Shown one piece after another: positions 36,426 to 48,238 of a DNA stretch of 64,000 bases. The position numbers and the translations under genes were made by a program. How positions within the stretch are numbered: position 1 is the first letter of the stretch; every line of letters starts with the position of its first letter. Origin of the DNA: Apteryx mantelli (taxonomy: Eukaryota; Chordata; Aves; Apterygiformes; Apterygidae); NCBI RefSeq assembly GCF_036417845.1, contig NC_089978.1, positions 142,718,288 to 142,782,287 on the forward strand, given 5' to 3'. The notes below the pieces were generated by a model. That model saw only the letters and a program-made list of their open reading frames with translations. It ran no database searches and was not told the origin of the DNA.

Positions 36426-37552
36426 GTTAACCTGCATTATTATCTTCATTGATAAATAAAGATAACAGAGTAAACCTAGTTTCTTTTGTGGATTTTAGGC
36501 TGATGGTTCTCCAGTCTCTAAACAAAATGACATTCTCTTCAGATTTAGAGGTACTGACACCTGAACTGGCTTCATCATCTTGAACATTATTTAGACATTC
36601 ATTTCATAGTGACGACACTGGAAATGTGACTCATAGCTTTCTAATACCTTCACAAATTTACCCATGAGAATGGAACAATTTATTCTACAGTTGTTTAGGA
36701 AAAAGCACCTCAGCCCAAAGGACCATAAAATATGGCCCAACACCCACAAATCAGCGTAGGAAAAACGTGGGCAGAAGTTACGTTGCAGAAATGCTCCTAC
36801 TGGAGCTATGTTAATTTGGGGGCCAATTTCCTGGGTTAACTTTGCTGTTATGACCACTGTATTGTGCTAAGGACCTCTGTGGTTACAGAAGAAATTTGTA
36901 ATGAAGCTTACATTTGAACCCAGCTATTTCACTCTTAACCAATGTCCTGACTTCTGATCTATCCTTCCTCTCAAAACAATCACTACACAATGTTACTTTC
37001 TGTCATCAAAATGTGCACCTTCAGGACAATTAAGCTATCAGGCAGAAAGTTTAAAGTGATGGTAACTAAGCTGCATTTCCAAGCAATACGAACAATTCTG
37101 AAACAGTAGGAGTTACTGGCGAGACTAGCAAAACTGGTCATACAACATAATACGTTGGGCACAAAGTAGGGCAGCCACAGGCTGTGGTTTAAGACTACTG
37201 AGGACCTGCTAGAAGGTGCAACAGGAGAAAGGTTCCTCCTCTCAGGGACAAATCAGAGAAGCAGTTAGGCCCTTGGCCTGCACCTCTGATTAATGGATTT
37301 TCTCAATATATACATATAGAAAATACACTGACTAGCTTCACTTGGCAGGAGTAACCATGACTCTCTTGGTTGCTAACTGGGCTCCAAACTCAGTCTCCCC
37401 ACTGTCTTGCTAGATACCTGTACTGGAGAAACAAGGAGCATCTCTTCCAGGTCTAACAACCACTGCACACGTAGCTGCCTCCAACCCTATGGACTGGCCT
37501 CACCAACCACTTAGCAGCAATTTTCGGTCAAATCCATTTGTAATTAGGTATT
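36426..37552. other. Unique non-coding sequence
   Basis: No gene or repeat is recognised. An 88-codon minus-strand frame at 36591-36857 has no known relatives. Confidence 0.55.
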
Positions 37553-37650
37553 TTCACAGAATCACAGAATAGTTGAGGTTGGAAAGGACCTCTGAAGATC
37601 ATCTGGCCAATGCCCCTGTGCAGACAAGAACCTCCCTGCTTAAGCAGGAG
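37553..37650 (-). mobile_element. CR1 LINE 3' end, short truncated copy
   Basis: On the plus strand the text runs CACAGAATCACAGAATAG, TTGAGGTTGGAAAGGACCTC, TGAAGATCATCTGG, CTGCTTAAGCAGG. This is the reverse complement of the CR1 3' untranslated end, with the family's 8-bp terminal repeat (ATTCTGTG, here twice) as its very tip. The body is lost after about 100 bp, which is the usual 5' truncation of CR1. The copy is only modestly diverged. Confidence 0.95.
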
Positions 37651-38297
37651 GATACACTATCTAAAGTCATCACTCGGTGGCTGAAAAATTGCACCTGTGA
37701 TGGCATATGCTAGGGAGTGGGACTGTCACAAGACATACTAATTCCTATGAACTGTTACCAGACTTTGCATGTAATGTTCTTGTCAATGGTCACCTTGATC
37801 AACTTGGAGGACTACAGTTCTGAGGGTGTGAGCTGGATAGGTCCCCCAGGGCCTGTTTCCATCTTTGTGGTACACAGGTTTGCCCTTGAAACTGCGGGCA
37901 CTGGAGGAGGCTGGAAAACCCTTTTCCACCTATGGAATTGGTGCCTGATCCATCCCTCGCCCCAAAGGCGCTGTGCTGCACTGGGGCCGCCTGACTCACC
38001 AACCTCACCTGGCACAGACTACACCTTGGCTGTGCTGTTACCATTGCAAGGCCTCTAGGACAGTGGCCAAGATCAGGACATCAAAGTCACCACCAGACAA
38101 ACCAGGCTGTTTTCCACTGGCCTTAACACTGGTATGCGCACAAGACACACTAGCAGCCAAAGCCTAACAAAAGGCCAACTGACTCTTCTCTTGTTCTTTT
38201 TAAGTTGTTGTTGCTACTCAAACTTGGACTGGGTTGGATGCGCTAGTCATAACAACCTGACAGAGACTCCCCATAAAAAGGGAAAACTTTGTAAACA

Positions 38298-38322
38298 ACT
38301 CCAAAGATCTTCTCTTTGGAGT
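38298..38322. repeat. Perfect hairpin, 10-bp arms, 5-nt loop
   Basis: ACTCCAAAGA, loop TCTTC, TCTTTGGAGT. It is in unique sequence. Confidence 0.9.
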
Positions 38323-39407
38323 ACACTTGTCATCAACTATGATGCAGGCAATAAATTGTTAGAAAGCTGTATTAGGCTGATTAGATTTCCTTCATATCCC
38401 TACCTCTCCTGGTTAATCTAAGGGAGCCAACACACTAAGAAGCTGGAAGAAAACTTGATTTTGATCACTGCCTGCCAACAAAAACTTGGAGGCTGCATAA
38501 ATTTAGAATACTTTCCATATGTCTGCCCCAATGGATGGCAAAAGATCTCCTAGGAGCTTATTCACTGTAGTTTTTAAATTAGGAAGGTGTGATTTCAAGC
38601 TTTGTTGCATTTCATCTCAAAAGCATTACTAAACATTTTCATCACAAAAAAGACACAAGCATATTTATTCATATATATTGCTCTAGGGATCTGATGAATA
38701 AGGCACTCTAAAACTTGTTTTTACTTACTGAGTCATCTTTTTTCCACTGGCAACACCACAGATAGATAACTTGCACAGAAGTGACCATTTTTACTTTTAT
38801 GTAGATTTTTATGTGGAGGAGGAAGCTAAAGGTCTCTTGCTCCCCCCTTCCCACTTGCAGTAGTCATATAGCACGTTTCTGTGCCATGTGATGCTCTTCA
38901 GAAGCCTGAGACCTTTTTCGGTCACAGAGCAATGCTGTGGTATAGTTGGACTTGGTAGATGTTGCTATGCCAGGCACAGGTAGTGAGATAAGAGGAAATG
39001 TCACAACTGAATGGCTTGGATGCATTCTTTGAGAAGTAGCAAAAGGCAGCCTTCAAGATGGAATTAAAACCAGGTTAAAAAGAGCCACTTTTAAAAGAGC
39101 CATTGCTCCTTGCAGTGCTAGATGTAAGTGAAGAGCTTGCTAGCATGACTTCTCTGTGATATGGGATAATGTCTTCTCTGTGTGGCAACTCAAGTAATAT
39201 GACTTGATAAGCTAAGAACTGTACTTCAAGGGTTCCTCTTCCCTTCCTGAGCCAGAAAGCAATTGTGGCATTAGTACAGGGAAAGCTGACATTACATTCT
39301 TAGGGACATAGTCTCAATGCCTTCGGTTCACTCCAGTCATGTCCTGTGTTAATCTAGGATAATGACATGCTACTCCAACTACTGGAAAATTTAACTGAAG
39401 TCAGGAG

Positions 39408-39422
39408 AAAAAAAAAAAAAAA
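39408..39422. repeat. A15 homopolymer
   Basis: Fifteen A in a row. No retroposon body is recognisable upstream, so it is not called as a tail. Confidence 0.9.
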
Positions 39423-40212
39423 TCAGTGTTATGTGAAAACAATCTTGAATCAATGTTATGCTAGAGCATCAAAATGTTCCAGATGGATTGCAATGACCAA
39501 AAGTGCAGTATGTAAGCTATATAGGAAACGTCTGCTGAGTTTCATTTGCTGATTTTTCTTCCTTTCCCTCCCCCATTTTGATCTTCCTCACCCCCACCTT
39601 ATTTTTATCATGTCCTTTTACCACTGTTCTCAAAGATCTCCATCTGAGTTTGGTTCCTTTGGAACAGAGCCCTGCACATAAAATTATCTAAACCAATCTT
39701 CCTTTTATTCTGATACTGACATTCATAATCCTCTAAGGACTCAAAAGAAAAAGAAGGAATAATATCAATTATGGGAAAAAAGCCTTCATAAACTGAAAAA
39801 GGGGTTTGATCTGTTAAAATAAAATTAAAAAAATTCATCCATTTGCATAACATTTCCCAGGCTAATCCCCAACATAATTCAAATGAGATGCTTTAGCATA
39901 CAGAAAATAATAGAAATTCTTTCTATAGGACCAAACCAGAAGGTTTTGTTTATTTAAAATAATTGCAGCTGTGCAATAAAGAACTTCAGCTGCACCAAAC
40001 AACCAGTCTTTGGTCAGATGTTAGAAAAATTGCTTCTATTTTCCTTTTCATTCTTTGTATAATAGAGAGGTCACTACAAAGAAAAAGAACTCCAGCAAAT
40101 CTGTTCAGTTTTTGACTATTTCAGATCTTCAAAGACATAGGGTCACCTGTACTCCCTTTGAGGGTACAGGAAGAGACAAAAAAAGATGCCTTGCACAATT
40201 AAGAGGAGAACA

Positions 40213-40230
40213 TCCTCCTCCTCCTCCTCT
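40213..40230. repeat. (TCC)n trinucleotide repeat
   Basis: About six TCC units, TCCTCCTCCTCCTCCTC, lying inside an 81-codon frame that is not recognised as a gene. Confidence 0.9.
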
Positions 40231-42533
40231 CCAGAGAGGTGGTTTATTACCCTCCACAAGATACCTTCTGAAAATTGGTTTGGTTTGTGCTGATACCTAA
40301 TTCTCCAACTTCACAACTATTCAACTATGTCATTAGAATCAGGAAGATGCTGTATGCAAACAATCTGTGGTAGGTAAGATCCCACCAACATATGAGACCT
40401 TTAATTAGAAATAGAGATTTGCTTTAAACCATCACTTGAAAACAGAAGCACTTTAGAAATACATCTAAAACCTGTGAACCATAGTTCTTCCCCCCACATT
40501 TATCTCTGCACTGACTTCAGTGCATATCACCATAAAAACTTCAGCTTTGCAGTTTCATTGAAAGGTTAGTATTTGGGAAGATTTAGCTTAACTCCATTTT
40601 TTAAACGTACGTATTCCTCCATGTTCACTGAAATGATTTTTTGAACAAACAAAATCTTCAAGCTTATTTTCCACTTCTCTGAAGAACCAGCTAGGAGAAA
40701 TCATGAGGTCTGGTAGCCATGTGTTTTTTAACAGCTGTGACAACTCTAGAAATCATGAATCTAAATGATACTTTTATGTCATGGTTTTCTTGTTCAAAGT
40801 GAAGAACAGAGACCTAATTCTTCCTCCAAGCACCTACAGTTAAGAGTCAGAACTGAGACTAAGATTCACAATTCTCAGCTCTTGGTCTTGCTGCTCCTCT
40901 GGATCAAGGCATGACTGTCTCACAGTTGAGTATTTGCTATCAGATCACATACTTCCCATATCTCATGGATCATCCAACCCTTTTTTTCTTCCCTAGCTCA
41001 AAGACCCTTCAGACCCAACATGAAAAACTTGTGTGATGTGAAGTGATCTGAATCAACTGAGTTTCTCTGCGTACCTATGTGAGGAAGATATAGAAAAAGA
41101 TAAAACAGACAGAGCTGCCAGACTGTGTAAAGGACTCAGAATCATCTAAAACAAACTTACCACCACCTGTGGTCAGGGTACTGGGATTAGCATCTCTCTT
41201 GCTGCCTCTACTGTGCTAACTCAGAAGTCATTGTATGAGGTTGGGCATCTGAGACTCACTGGAAAAGACAGAATCCATAAGGTGTCCTCGCAGGATCTAT
41301 CACCTGAGCAGCCAAGTTTTTTCCATTCCAGGCCTCTAAGAAGACTAAACTCCTGAGAGATAAGAGGGAGACTGAGAGTCTAGATAGCACCCTTTCCTAT
41401 AAATTAAGCATCAATCCACCTTCAATAACAGTAAGATAGAATTTAGGTTGGAGGATTGCAAGTCTTATGTTCACTGTTAACTGTGAGCCATACCTAGATC
41501 TCCAGGGTTAAGTAGGCTGGCTGAGAATGAGTTGTCTTACAAAGCTCCAGATCTGCATGTTGAAAGACGATGAGGAAACCTGACAAAAGCTACCCCAAGC
41601 AATTTTGTTCCCTTCACTGCTGAACACAACTTGCCCAGCTTTATTTACTCTGTCCCTCTGTAATTCCCAAAAGAATCTCCTGGTCTTCTGCCACGTCTAC
41701 TTCCAATTGAAAGTCAGAGTTTCCACTGCAGATGAAAATTGAAAAGAATGGAAGCAATGTTAGCATTAACTTTCCCAAATAAAAGTTAATTCTAAGCTTC
41801 CACAGAGCAACAAGACAGTAGATGAGGTGAAGATAAAACTAATACACTCACTTTTCACTAACAAACTTAGAAACAAGCTAAATTTTTAGAGGGTTATGTT
41901 ACAGTAGCTGTTTAAATCATATAGAAATAACATGACTACCATATTAGCATGCTCCAATAAGTCATTATAAAGTCCTTTCCTATGTTCAGGTGAACATCAA
42001 ATGCACCACTGACAATCAAACAAGCAAAGTCTTTTGGCATTAATCTGTTTCTATTGAGTTGCATTGATATATCTCACAGTCTTACTCCAACTAGGAATTT
42101 AGACTTCTAACTTCTAAACTGGAGGGCTGCAAAAAATAACTAGGAACTATAACAAATGTTTGCCTTCAAGGTTCAACTCTCCCAATTTTATATTTTGCAT
42201 TCCAAATTTTTAATCCAATCATATTATTATTAGACTGTTGATTTCTGAATACTTATGATCCAATATAGGACTAACAAAGCTATTTGTCTATGGAATTTCT
42301 TCTATATCTTTCTGCTACTCCGCTACCATGGAGTAACCAGAAATCTCTCCTCTTTGTTTTTCTGTATGCCACACACAATGCAATAAGAACCACAGATGTA
42401 GTCAGTTTTTTTCCCTTAGGTTTAGTAAATGCAACAGACTGAAAAGTGTAACTTTCAGGTCTTTATAGTGCACTGCTCTACCACTAGTTTCATCTGTGGA
42501 TACTCTGCAGACAATTGGTTTCTCATCTCTTAC

Positions 42534-42559
42534 AGAGAGAGAGAGAGAAAAAAAAAAAA
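42534..42559. repeat. (AG)n-A(n) microsatellite
   Basis: Seven AG units followed by a run of about twelve A. Confidence 0.9.
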
Positions 42560-44351
42560 GTGATATAAACTCTTTGGGCAATTTGAAATGCCTAACACTT
42601 CTATAAGATTCAGGAGTTCAACAGTCTAGGGAAAATAACCAAGACGAATTGTCCCCATCAAAGGCAAACAGATGTTGCTCTAACCTTTTGAAAAAACCCT
42701 CTCTTGGAAGTGTTATAGTAAATATGTAAATATGCTTTGAAATCTAATATCCTTCCTGAAGTGGAAGCCCTGGAGTACAAGAGCTCTTTGAGAGTATGTT
42801 TTGGTTTCATGGGATTGTACATATGTGATACTTAGCTGTGACCAGTAAGGCCAAGAGTCATCACTATCATGCCCTCTTGCAAGAAGGTTCCAGGAAGGAA
42901 AGCTGTCCCAGGGAATGGAGATATTCCATTTGCACTGTGTGTATTTGCACTGTGACAGCAGCCAGAGGCCTCTGACCAGGAATTATGAGCCCATTAGTCT
43001 GACAGACACCACGAGCAGATAGCTTCTGTTTTAAAAAATTTAAAATCATCCAAAATGTTTTCTATATGCCTTCCCACCACCTTCATGCAGGGTTCCTTCA
43101 TCTCACACAGCTTGTCACCTGTCCATTTAGTTTCTGCCTACAGCAATAAAGGGTCTTAAAACAGACATAAACCACATTAACAGCCTTAGGGTCAGTAAAA
43201 CTGTACTGCCCTACATCTGTTGAGCACCCAATATTTCTCCTTCCTTTGAAAATAATTCATTTCATTCACCCCTTCTACCCCAACAGTCCATATAGGCTGA
43301 TGGCTCTGATGGGTTTCCCTGGAAGGGGGATCCTCAGATAAGTCCCAGAAAATGACTGCCTTTTCCAGCCAGAGTCTGGCTTGATGCCAGGTTGCATAAA
43401 ATGTCCTCCTCTGGCTGCAATGCCGTCTTAGAAATTAGATGCACTCTCTTCCTTTGGCTATGCTGAAAGAGAAATGAAATTCTTCTTGTTCTCCCTAGAA
43501 AGGTTTTGGCTGCTGCTCCCCCAGACACTGAAGAGGATTAGGAAGTAGGGGCAGCAACTGATCTTTGACCTCAGGAGATTATTTTTAACTGCAGAACATC
43601 GGTTGTTGCTGCTATACTGAGTAATAACATGTTTTCTGTTCTGTTTGGGTCCAAACGAGAACTGCCTTCAGGTTTCTACATTTTCTACTCATTATGTCAT
43701 GGCTGTGGTGCAGGACAGGATATTTTTGGGCCAAAACAACAGCAGAATGTTTCACAGGCTTGGGGGATTCAATAAGAGCAGAAACAGACACACTACCAGC
43801 AAGAGACTGCGTGGTGCTGGTTACAGCAGAACCTCTCCAAGGGGAAGGCAAAGGTTGATTATAAGTTGTTTTCTGCCAGGTCAGTGCACTGAATAGTATT
43901 CTCAGAGGGTGCTGTTTTGCTCTTGCAGTCAGCCAGGCTGACTAGTGGGTAGGTCAGGATCAGGTTGAATGACTGAAACCAACCCATGTTACAAAGCATT
44001 TCATCTTCTGTTCACACTTCCTAAATTTAGGCCAGGAGATCCATAAGCTAGCCATTGCTTGTAAAGTGTCTTCCACAAAAGTTCCCTTGGAGCACCTGCA
44101 GGGAAAGAGCTCTCCCTTTTTCAATTCTGTCTTTTAACTCCTTCAGAAACTTACAAATGGCATTGGAAGAGTTCTCAGGCAGAAATTTATTGCAATCTTT
44201 TGTTTTTCTGGGATACTTTATACCCCAAAATTTCAAACAGCTTTATCCCCTGCAGGGTCACCAAAACCCCTTCTCTTCCTAAATGGGATTCTGTGATAGT
44301 ATAATGACATTTACATTATTGTAAATTGATGTATTAATGACATCAGCTCCT

Positions 44352-44377
44352 TTTAACATAACACTGGTTATGTTAAA
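44352..44377. repeat. Perfect hairpin, 11-bp arms, 4-nt loop
   Basis: TTTAACATAAC, loop ACTG, GTTATGTTAAA. A further T-G pair could extend the stem by one. Confidence 0.92.
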
Positions 44378-44649
44378 GAAATTAAATGTAGAAGGAAACA
44401 CAGACAAATCGATGACATATCTGAAAGTTATTCTTGTCTTGAGGGCTTCAGTGAAGTGTATGCACATCGTGTGCTTCATCCTCAAATGTCCTGCAGGTGT
44501 ATCTGCATCAAGAGTATGGGTGAGCACTGGATATATTGTGTATGAACCTGAACACACACCTCTTCTAGGGCCTGGCCTTGGTGCTTCCTCTGAGTGTGAC
44601 TGATACACACCAGACATGAACATGTCAGGGAACCGCAAGAGTGGGCTAC

Positions 44650-44945
44650 CCTGCAAGGGAAGGTGAGTCAGGAGCCGAGGATGACAGCAAGGCAGGTCGG
44701 GTCAGTGTTCCCATCAACAGTGGGGGCAGACCCAAAGTACCTGAGCAAGATGAGCAGAGCAGGTCTGGTGATGCTAATCAGGGTCTGCCTCAGCTCCAGT
44801 GATTGCCAGACAAGTCCACAGTGATGAGACTGGTCCAAGGTAAAGTCAATAGGTCAGGGTCTGAATCAGCGAGTTCATGGCTGGGTACCTGAACTTAGAT
44901 GCACCTCCTGAGCAAAGTGGGGAAGCTCATGACAAGGCTTCTCAT
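44650..44945. repeat. Possible unclassified repeat, GGTCAG-word rich
   Basis: The segment is GC-richer than its surroundings and repeats related words: GGCAGGTCGGGTCAGTG, GAGCAGGTCTGGTG, AATAGGTCAGGGTCTG, GAGCAAGATGAGCAGAGCAGG. It carries no useful frame and no strict period. It looks like a decayed mobile element of a family I cannot name. Flanking direct repeats are not evident, so the limits are approximate. Confidence 0.3.
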
Positions 44946-45156
44946 CACAGCTTTTTTCGTTTAAATAAAAGCACAGCAAGAAACACTACATTTACTTAAT
45001 CATTCTTCTAATTTTCATCAGGAAAAGACAGGGCATATTGACAGTGCTGGAAAATCCACTGGAGATAAAAATGACTGAACTCCACCTTTGACCCTTAGTT
45101 TTCCCTTTCTTGCAGTCATAAAGGGGCTGGAAGTTGAGCACGGGGGAGGGACCTCA

Positions 45157-45184
45157 TCTACACTGCACTGATTTGCAGTGTAGA
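45157..45184. repeat. Perfect hairpin, 11-bp arms, 6-nt loop
   Basis: TCTACACTGCA, loop CTGATT, TGCAGTGTAGA. It is in unique sequence. Confidence 0.92.
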
Positions 45185-46202
45185 GGCAGTCACCCAAAAA
45201 TAATATTCTGGGTTGAGTTCCTGGAGAGGGACGTTGGGGTTTTGTGGTGGGGAAAGGCTGGCAACCTTGACTCTGATCTGTAAAAATCTTCCTTCACCCC
45301 TTACACATTTATTCGCTTGTTTTCACACCTTGCCCTCTTTGAGGGATTATGAACAGTAACATGATGCTGTCTGGAGCTTCAGATTTTCAAAGGTGCATTT
45401 GAGCTTGAAGCAACCCCTTCCTCCCAAAAATTCAGAAAAAAATTGGACCTGCCTTGCTTGCATTCCTAAATTTCTCCCAACATTTTGTTTTTGAAAGAAC
45501 TGTGCCACTTAGGTGTGCTCTAACATATCCGTCTTAACTCATGAAAAATGCCATATCTGAAGCTTTAACTGCCATATGTCCTATATAGACATATGAAGCA
45601 TATTTCTTTTTTATTCATATTTTACTGGAAGTCTTACAAAGCATACAGAACAGATGCCAGTACATCAAATCCATCATGCCGAGCCTTGATTATACAGACC
45701 CTGAAGCCCCAACACTGCAATACAATCCTTCCTTTCAGGAAATAAAAGCCAAAGACCAGTTTTCCCTTGGGACCACTTGTGGGTATAAGTTGAAGCCCTT
45801 ATTACCAGAGGTTCCTTGGATACGATTTAAAGTCTGAAAGTTCTTCATATAGCTATTCACTCATCATAAGGTACCTCTCAAAGTCTAGGCATGCTGTTAA
45901 AAGCAAGAATAGCTGTCCAAAACCAGGGAAGCACTCAGCCAAATGTCTGCTTCCAGCTTAGTAGCAGCCGCCTTTTCTCTGAGTGAGAATGCAACAGATG
46001 AGGAGAGAGCTAAATGTACAACTGTCGTGACAGGGAATATGACATCCTAAATAAGGATCCCATAAGCTGTTACTACGTGCATGGAAGCATTATGTTACTC
46101 ACAGTGAAGCAGGGTTGTTACCTGAACCAAATCTACCTTGCAAGGAGAGAGAAAACAGCTGCCTGGGAGTTTGATGTGCTTTGCCATGACAAAATAGTAA
46201 TT

Positions 46203-46219
46203 AAAAATAAATAAATAAA
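46203..46219. repeat. (AAAT)n tetranucleotide run
   Basis: About four AAAT/AATA units ending in AAAG. Confidence 0.85.
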
Positions 46220-46423
46220 GCTGACTCTCATTGGCCTGACATTTCCTCCTATAGTTTGTGGTGTAAATCAAAGCAGGCATGACATTCTCCAAAATTTTAG
46301 ATTTATTTACACGTGTTTGGGCTGACCATGTTTACTCACTCAGGGTTTCACTCCACCACTTGTTAATGCATTTGGCATGCTCTCATGTAAATAAATCTAG
46401 GATTTCAAAGGAAGGTCATTCTC

Positions 46424-46449
46424 TATTCCCTCTCTATGCAGAGGGAATA
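46424..46449. repeat. Perfect hairpin, 10-bp arms, 6-nt loop
   Basis: TATTCCCTCT, loop CTATGC, AGAGGGAATA. It is in unique sequence. Confidence 0.9.
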
Positions 46450-47460
46450 TGCCAGAACTATGCTGAAGATATGGATGAGATCACTCAAGATCAGAGTCGC
46501 CATGGGTGGGTAATGATGAGGTTACCCCTATGGTGCATGTAGATGTATTCCAAACCCTCATTATAGTTATGATATGTTCATATGAATACAACAAGCCCAT
46601 CTTTAAAACTGCTCCTCGATTTTAAATCTACTTGCTGCTTTATGGGAGCCAACATTGCTGTGATTTCTTGCTGATGTAATGCTAAATGGCAGTAAATAGG
46701 GGAGGGAAAAAAGCTAGGGTAGGGGAAATAGTGGAATACAGAAAAGGGAATGCAAGGAAAGCACAGTGGAGGAAAATGATAGAAAAATTGTAAAATAGGG
46801 CTCCACCAGGCATTTAAAGATGTAGCTTCAGAACAATTCTAAACCTCTATTTATAAATCACTACTAGGAGTCAGCTGTGCACATAGATCATAATATCTAC
46901 ATACCTAACCAGGTCAGTGGCTATTCTCTAACCAGCTTTACTGCACTCGGAATCAGATCCTGTCAAGTCCTGTTTTCCTTTTCTGTTATTTAGATCCTGT
47001 CAGATGAGACTTTCCTGAAACTCAACCAAACTGGAATTTGCAAGAATTTTGCTTTGTTCACCAAAAGAGAATTCCGTGTCACACAAGGCAGGAAATGCCT
47101 CTACCAACCATACAATACCTCTAACAATTCACTTCCTCAGTGGGTCCAGGCCATTTTACTTGTTCTTGCAGAGGCAGTATCCTGCAATACATAAACATCA
47201 GTTCTGATCTCATTTGACAATTTCTTTGTTCATATTTATTCTGTCTTGTTGTGGGAATAAAATCTATGCTGGTTTCTAGCTTTATTTTTTTTAACATTAT
47301 GGTAAAAAGTTTTGAATTTATTTTAGTTATGATTGAATTTTCTTTCTTTTTAAATACATCTGGCTAGTTGGCATAAAAATGTCACTACAGCTGGATGAAT
47401 CCCTAGAGCTTAAATGAATATTTCTAGTCACAGAGAATTTAGCTCAAAATTTATTTCAGG

Positions 47461-47465
47461 ATTAC
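47461..47465. repeat. Left target-site duplication ATTAC
   Basis: ATTAC directly precedes the TG that opens the LTR and is repeated exactly after its closing CA at 48239-48243. A 5-bp duplication is typical of ERVL-class and some other retroviral integrases. Confidence 0.9.
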
Positions 47466-47483
47466 TGACGGGCGAGTGAAGAG

Positions 47484-47695
47484 TTAACAGGACTGAAGTT
47501 TGTCAATTGATATGCAGAAGAACTGATAGCACAAGAGCTGACTGCACAAAGCTGCTGAACAGAGGACTTAACAGGACTAAAGAAGTCTACCAACCGATAT
47601 GTGCAAGGACTGATATGCGCAAGGCTGCGGAATGATTAACAAGACTGGAGAAGTGAAGTCTGCCACCTGGAATTTGCACGGACCCCCGGGGAGGG
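47484..47695 (+). repeat. Three diverged direct repeats in LTR U3
   Basis: Units start with TTAACAGGACTGAAG (47484), TTAACAGGACTAAAG (47568) and TTAACAAGACTGGAG (47636), giving periods of 84 and 68 bp. Each continues with a GTC...C(A/C) stretch and the first two with GATATG(C/T)...GACTGATA-type words. Repeated blocks in U3 commonly serve as retroviral enhancers; that role here is an inference. Confidence 0.85.
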
Positions 47696-47826
47696 AAGAA
47701 ACAATACGGAGGTGTTGTGGTCTTGCCTCGCTAGCAGGGTCCTCCCGAGCAGACAAACAGACAGTCCTGTGATTGTGAAACTCGCAAAAAGTCAGCAAAA
47801 GCAGTGTTTGCCCAGAGCCCCAGCCG

Positions 47827-47834
47827 TATAAAAA
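47827..47834 (+). promoter_or_regulatory. LTR TATA box
   Basis: TATAAAAA sits in GCCG-TATAAAAA-GAGAC, with transcription expected to start about 25-30 bp downstream, near 47855. It is the only well-placed core promoter element seen in the window. Confidence 0.75.
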
Positions 47835-47903
47835 GAGACTTGGGAGCTAGGAGAGTTTGAGCAGGGACGGGAACGTGACCTGATCATCCTCTCCGGCTGG
47901 ACC

Positions 47904-47909
47904 GTGAGT
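47904..47909 (+). other. Splice-donor-like site in LTR
   Basis: ACC-GTGAGT is a good match to a vertebrate 5' splice site about 50 bp after the expected LTR start. If used, it would let LTR-initiated transcripts splice to downstream host sequence. It is only a motif match. Confidence 0.4.
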
Positions 47910-48019
47910 ATTCCCCCCCCTCCCCTTTTCCTGGGACGCTGGGTTAAGGTAACTCCTCGAGGTTGAGAGCCCTCTCACTAGGAGAGTGAACAAGAAAGCT
48001 TTCAAGTAGGGATAAGCAG

Positions 48020-48136
48020 TCCTTCCAATTAATAACGCAGTAATCGACGGTTTCAGGTTATCCTTTCTAAATTGGTAACTGATGGTTTTGTGTTATCCTT
48101 CCTAAATTAGTAATCGCATTATTTTAATGGATGTTA
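48020..48136 (+). repeat. Three tandem 35-41-bp repeats in LTR
   Basis: Units at 48020-48060, 48061-48095 and 48096-48136 (41, 35 and 41 bp) all start TCCTT(C/T)C and end in (G/T)TTA; shared parts include AATT(A/G)GTAA and AATCG. The unit ends are exactly abutting. This array lies in the presumed R region and is separate from the U3 repeats. Confidence 0.85.
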
Positions 48137-48160
48137 CTAATCCAAGAACTTGTGTGAGGA

Positions 48161-48166
48161 AATAAA
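48161..48166 (+). terminator. LTR polyadenylation signal
   Basis: AATAAA followed within about 10 bases by a T-rich stretch (CATCTTTTTTATTATT). It lies 334 bp after the TATA box, so the R region would be unusually long (about 300 bp) and U5 short (about 55 bp). Confidence 0.75.
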
Positions 48167-48238
48167 CATCTTTTTTATTATTATTATATTACTGTCTCAG
48201 TCGTTGCTATCGAACCTTCACAGCATGACAGCGTGACA

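Larger units (their letters stand above)
37651..44649. other. Unique non-coding sequence; GC-richer at 37.8-38.15 kb
   Basis: No gene is recognised. From about 37800 to 38150 the sequence is GC-richer with several frames of 60-113 codons; the 113-codon frame (37717-38058, plus) has no known relatives and the block has few CpGs. Hairpins at 38298 and 44352 and simple repeats at 39408, 40213 and 42534 are listed separately. Confidence 0.5.
44946..47460. other. Unique non-coding sequence
   Basis: No gene is recognised; frames are at most 87 codons. Hairpins at 45157 and 46424 and an (AAAT)n run at 46203 are listed separately. Confidence 0.55.
47466..48238 (+). mobile_element. Solo LTR of an endogenous retrovirus, probably ERVL-like
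   Basis: The 773-bp element opens TGACGGGCG and closes GCGTGACA, so it has the TG...CA ends of a retroviral LTR, and it is flanked by a perfect ATTAC duplication. It contains a TATA box (47827), a splice-donor-like GTGAGT (47904), a C8 run (47913-47920) and an AATAAA signal (48161), which fix the plus orientation. No gag, pol or env sequence is next to it, so the internal part was lost by recombination between two LTRs, the usual fate. The length and 5-bp duplication suggest an ERVL-type (class III) element, but the class is an inference; class II elements normally give 6 bp and gamma-type 4 bp. It is GC-richer and CpG-richer than its surroundings, suggesting a fairly recent insertion. Confidence 0.93.

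Noticed and set aside
44279..44656. 125-codon minus-strand frame as a gene
   Set aside because: No family resemblance, it includes the 44352 hairpin, and an overlapping plus-strand frame of 88 codons is equally plausible.
46014..46219. Retrocopy with tail (66-codon frame ending near AAATAAATAAATAAAG)
   Set aside because: The frame matches no protein I know and the A-rich run is a simple tetranucleotide repeat.
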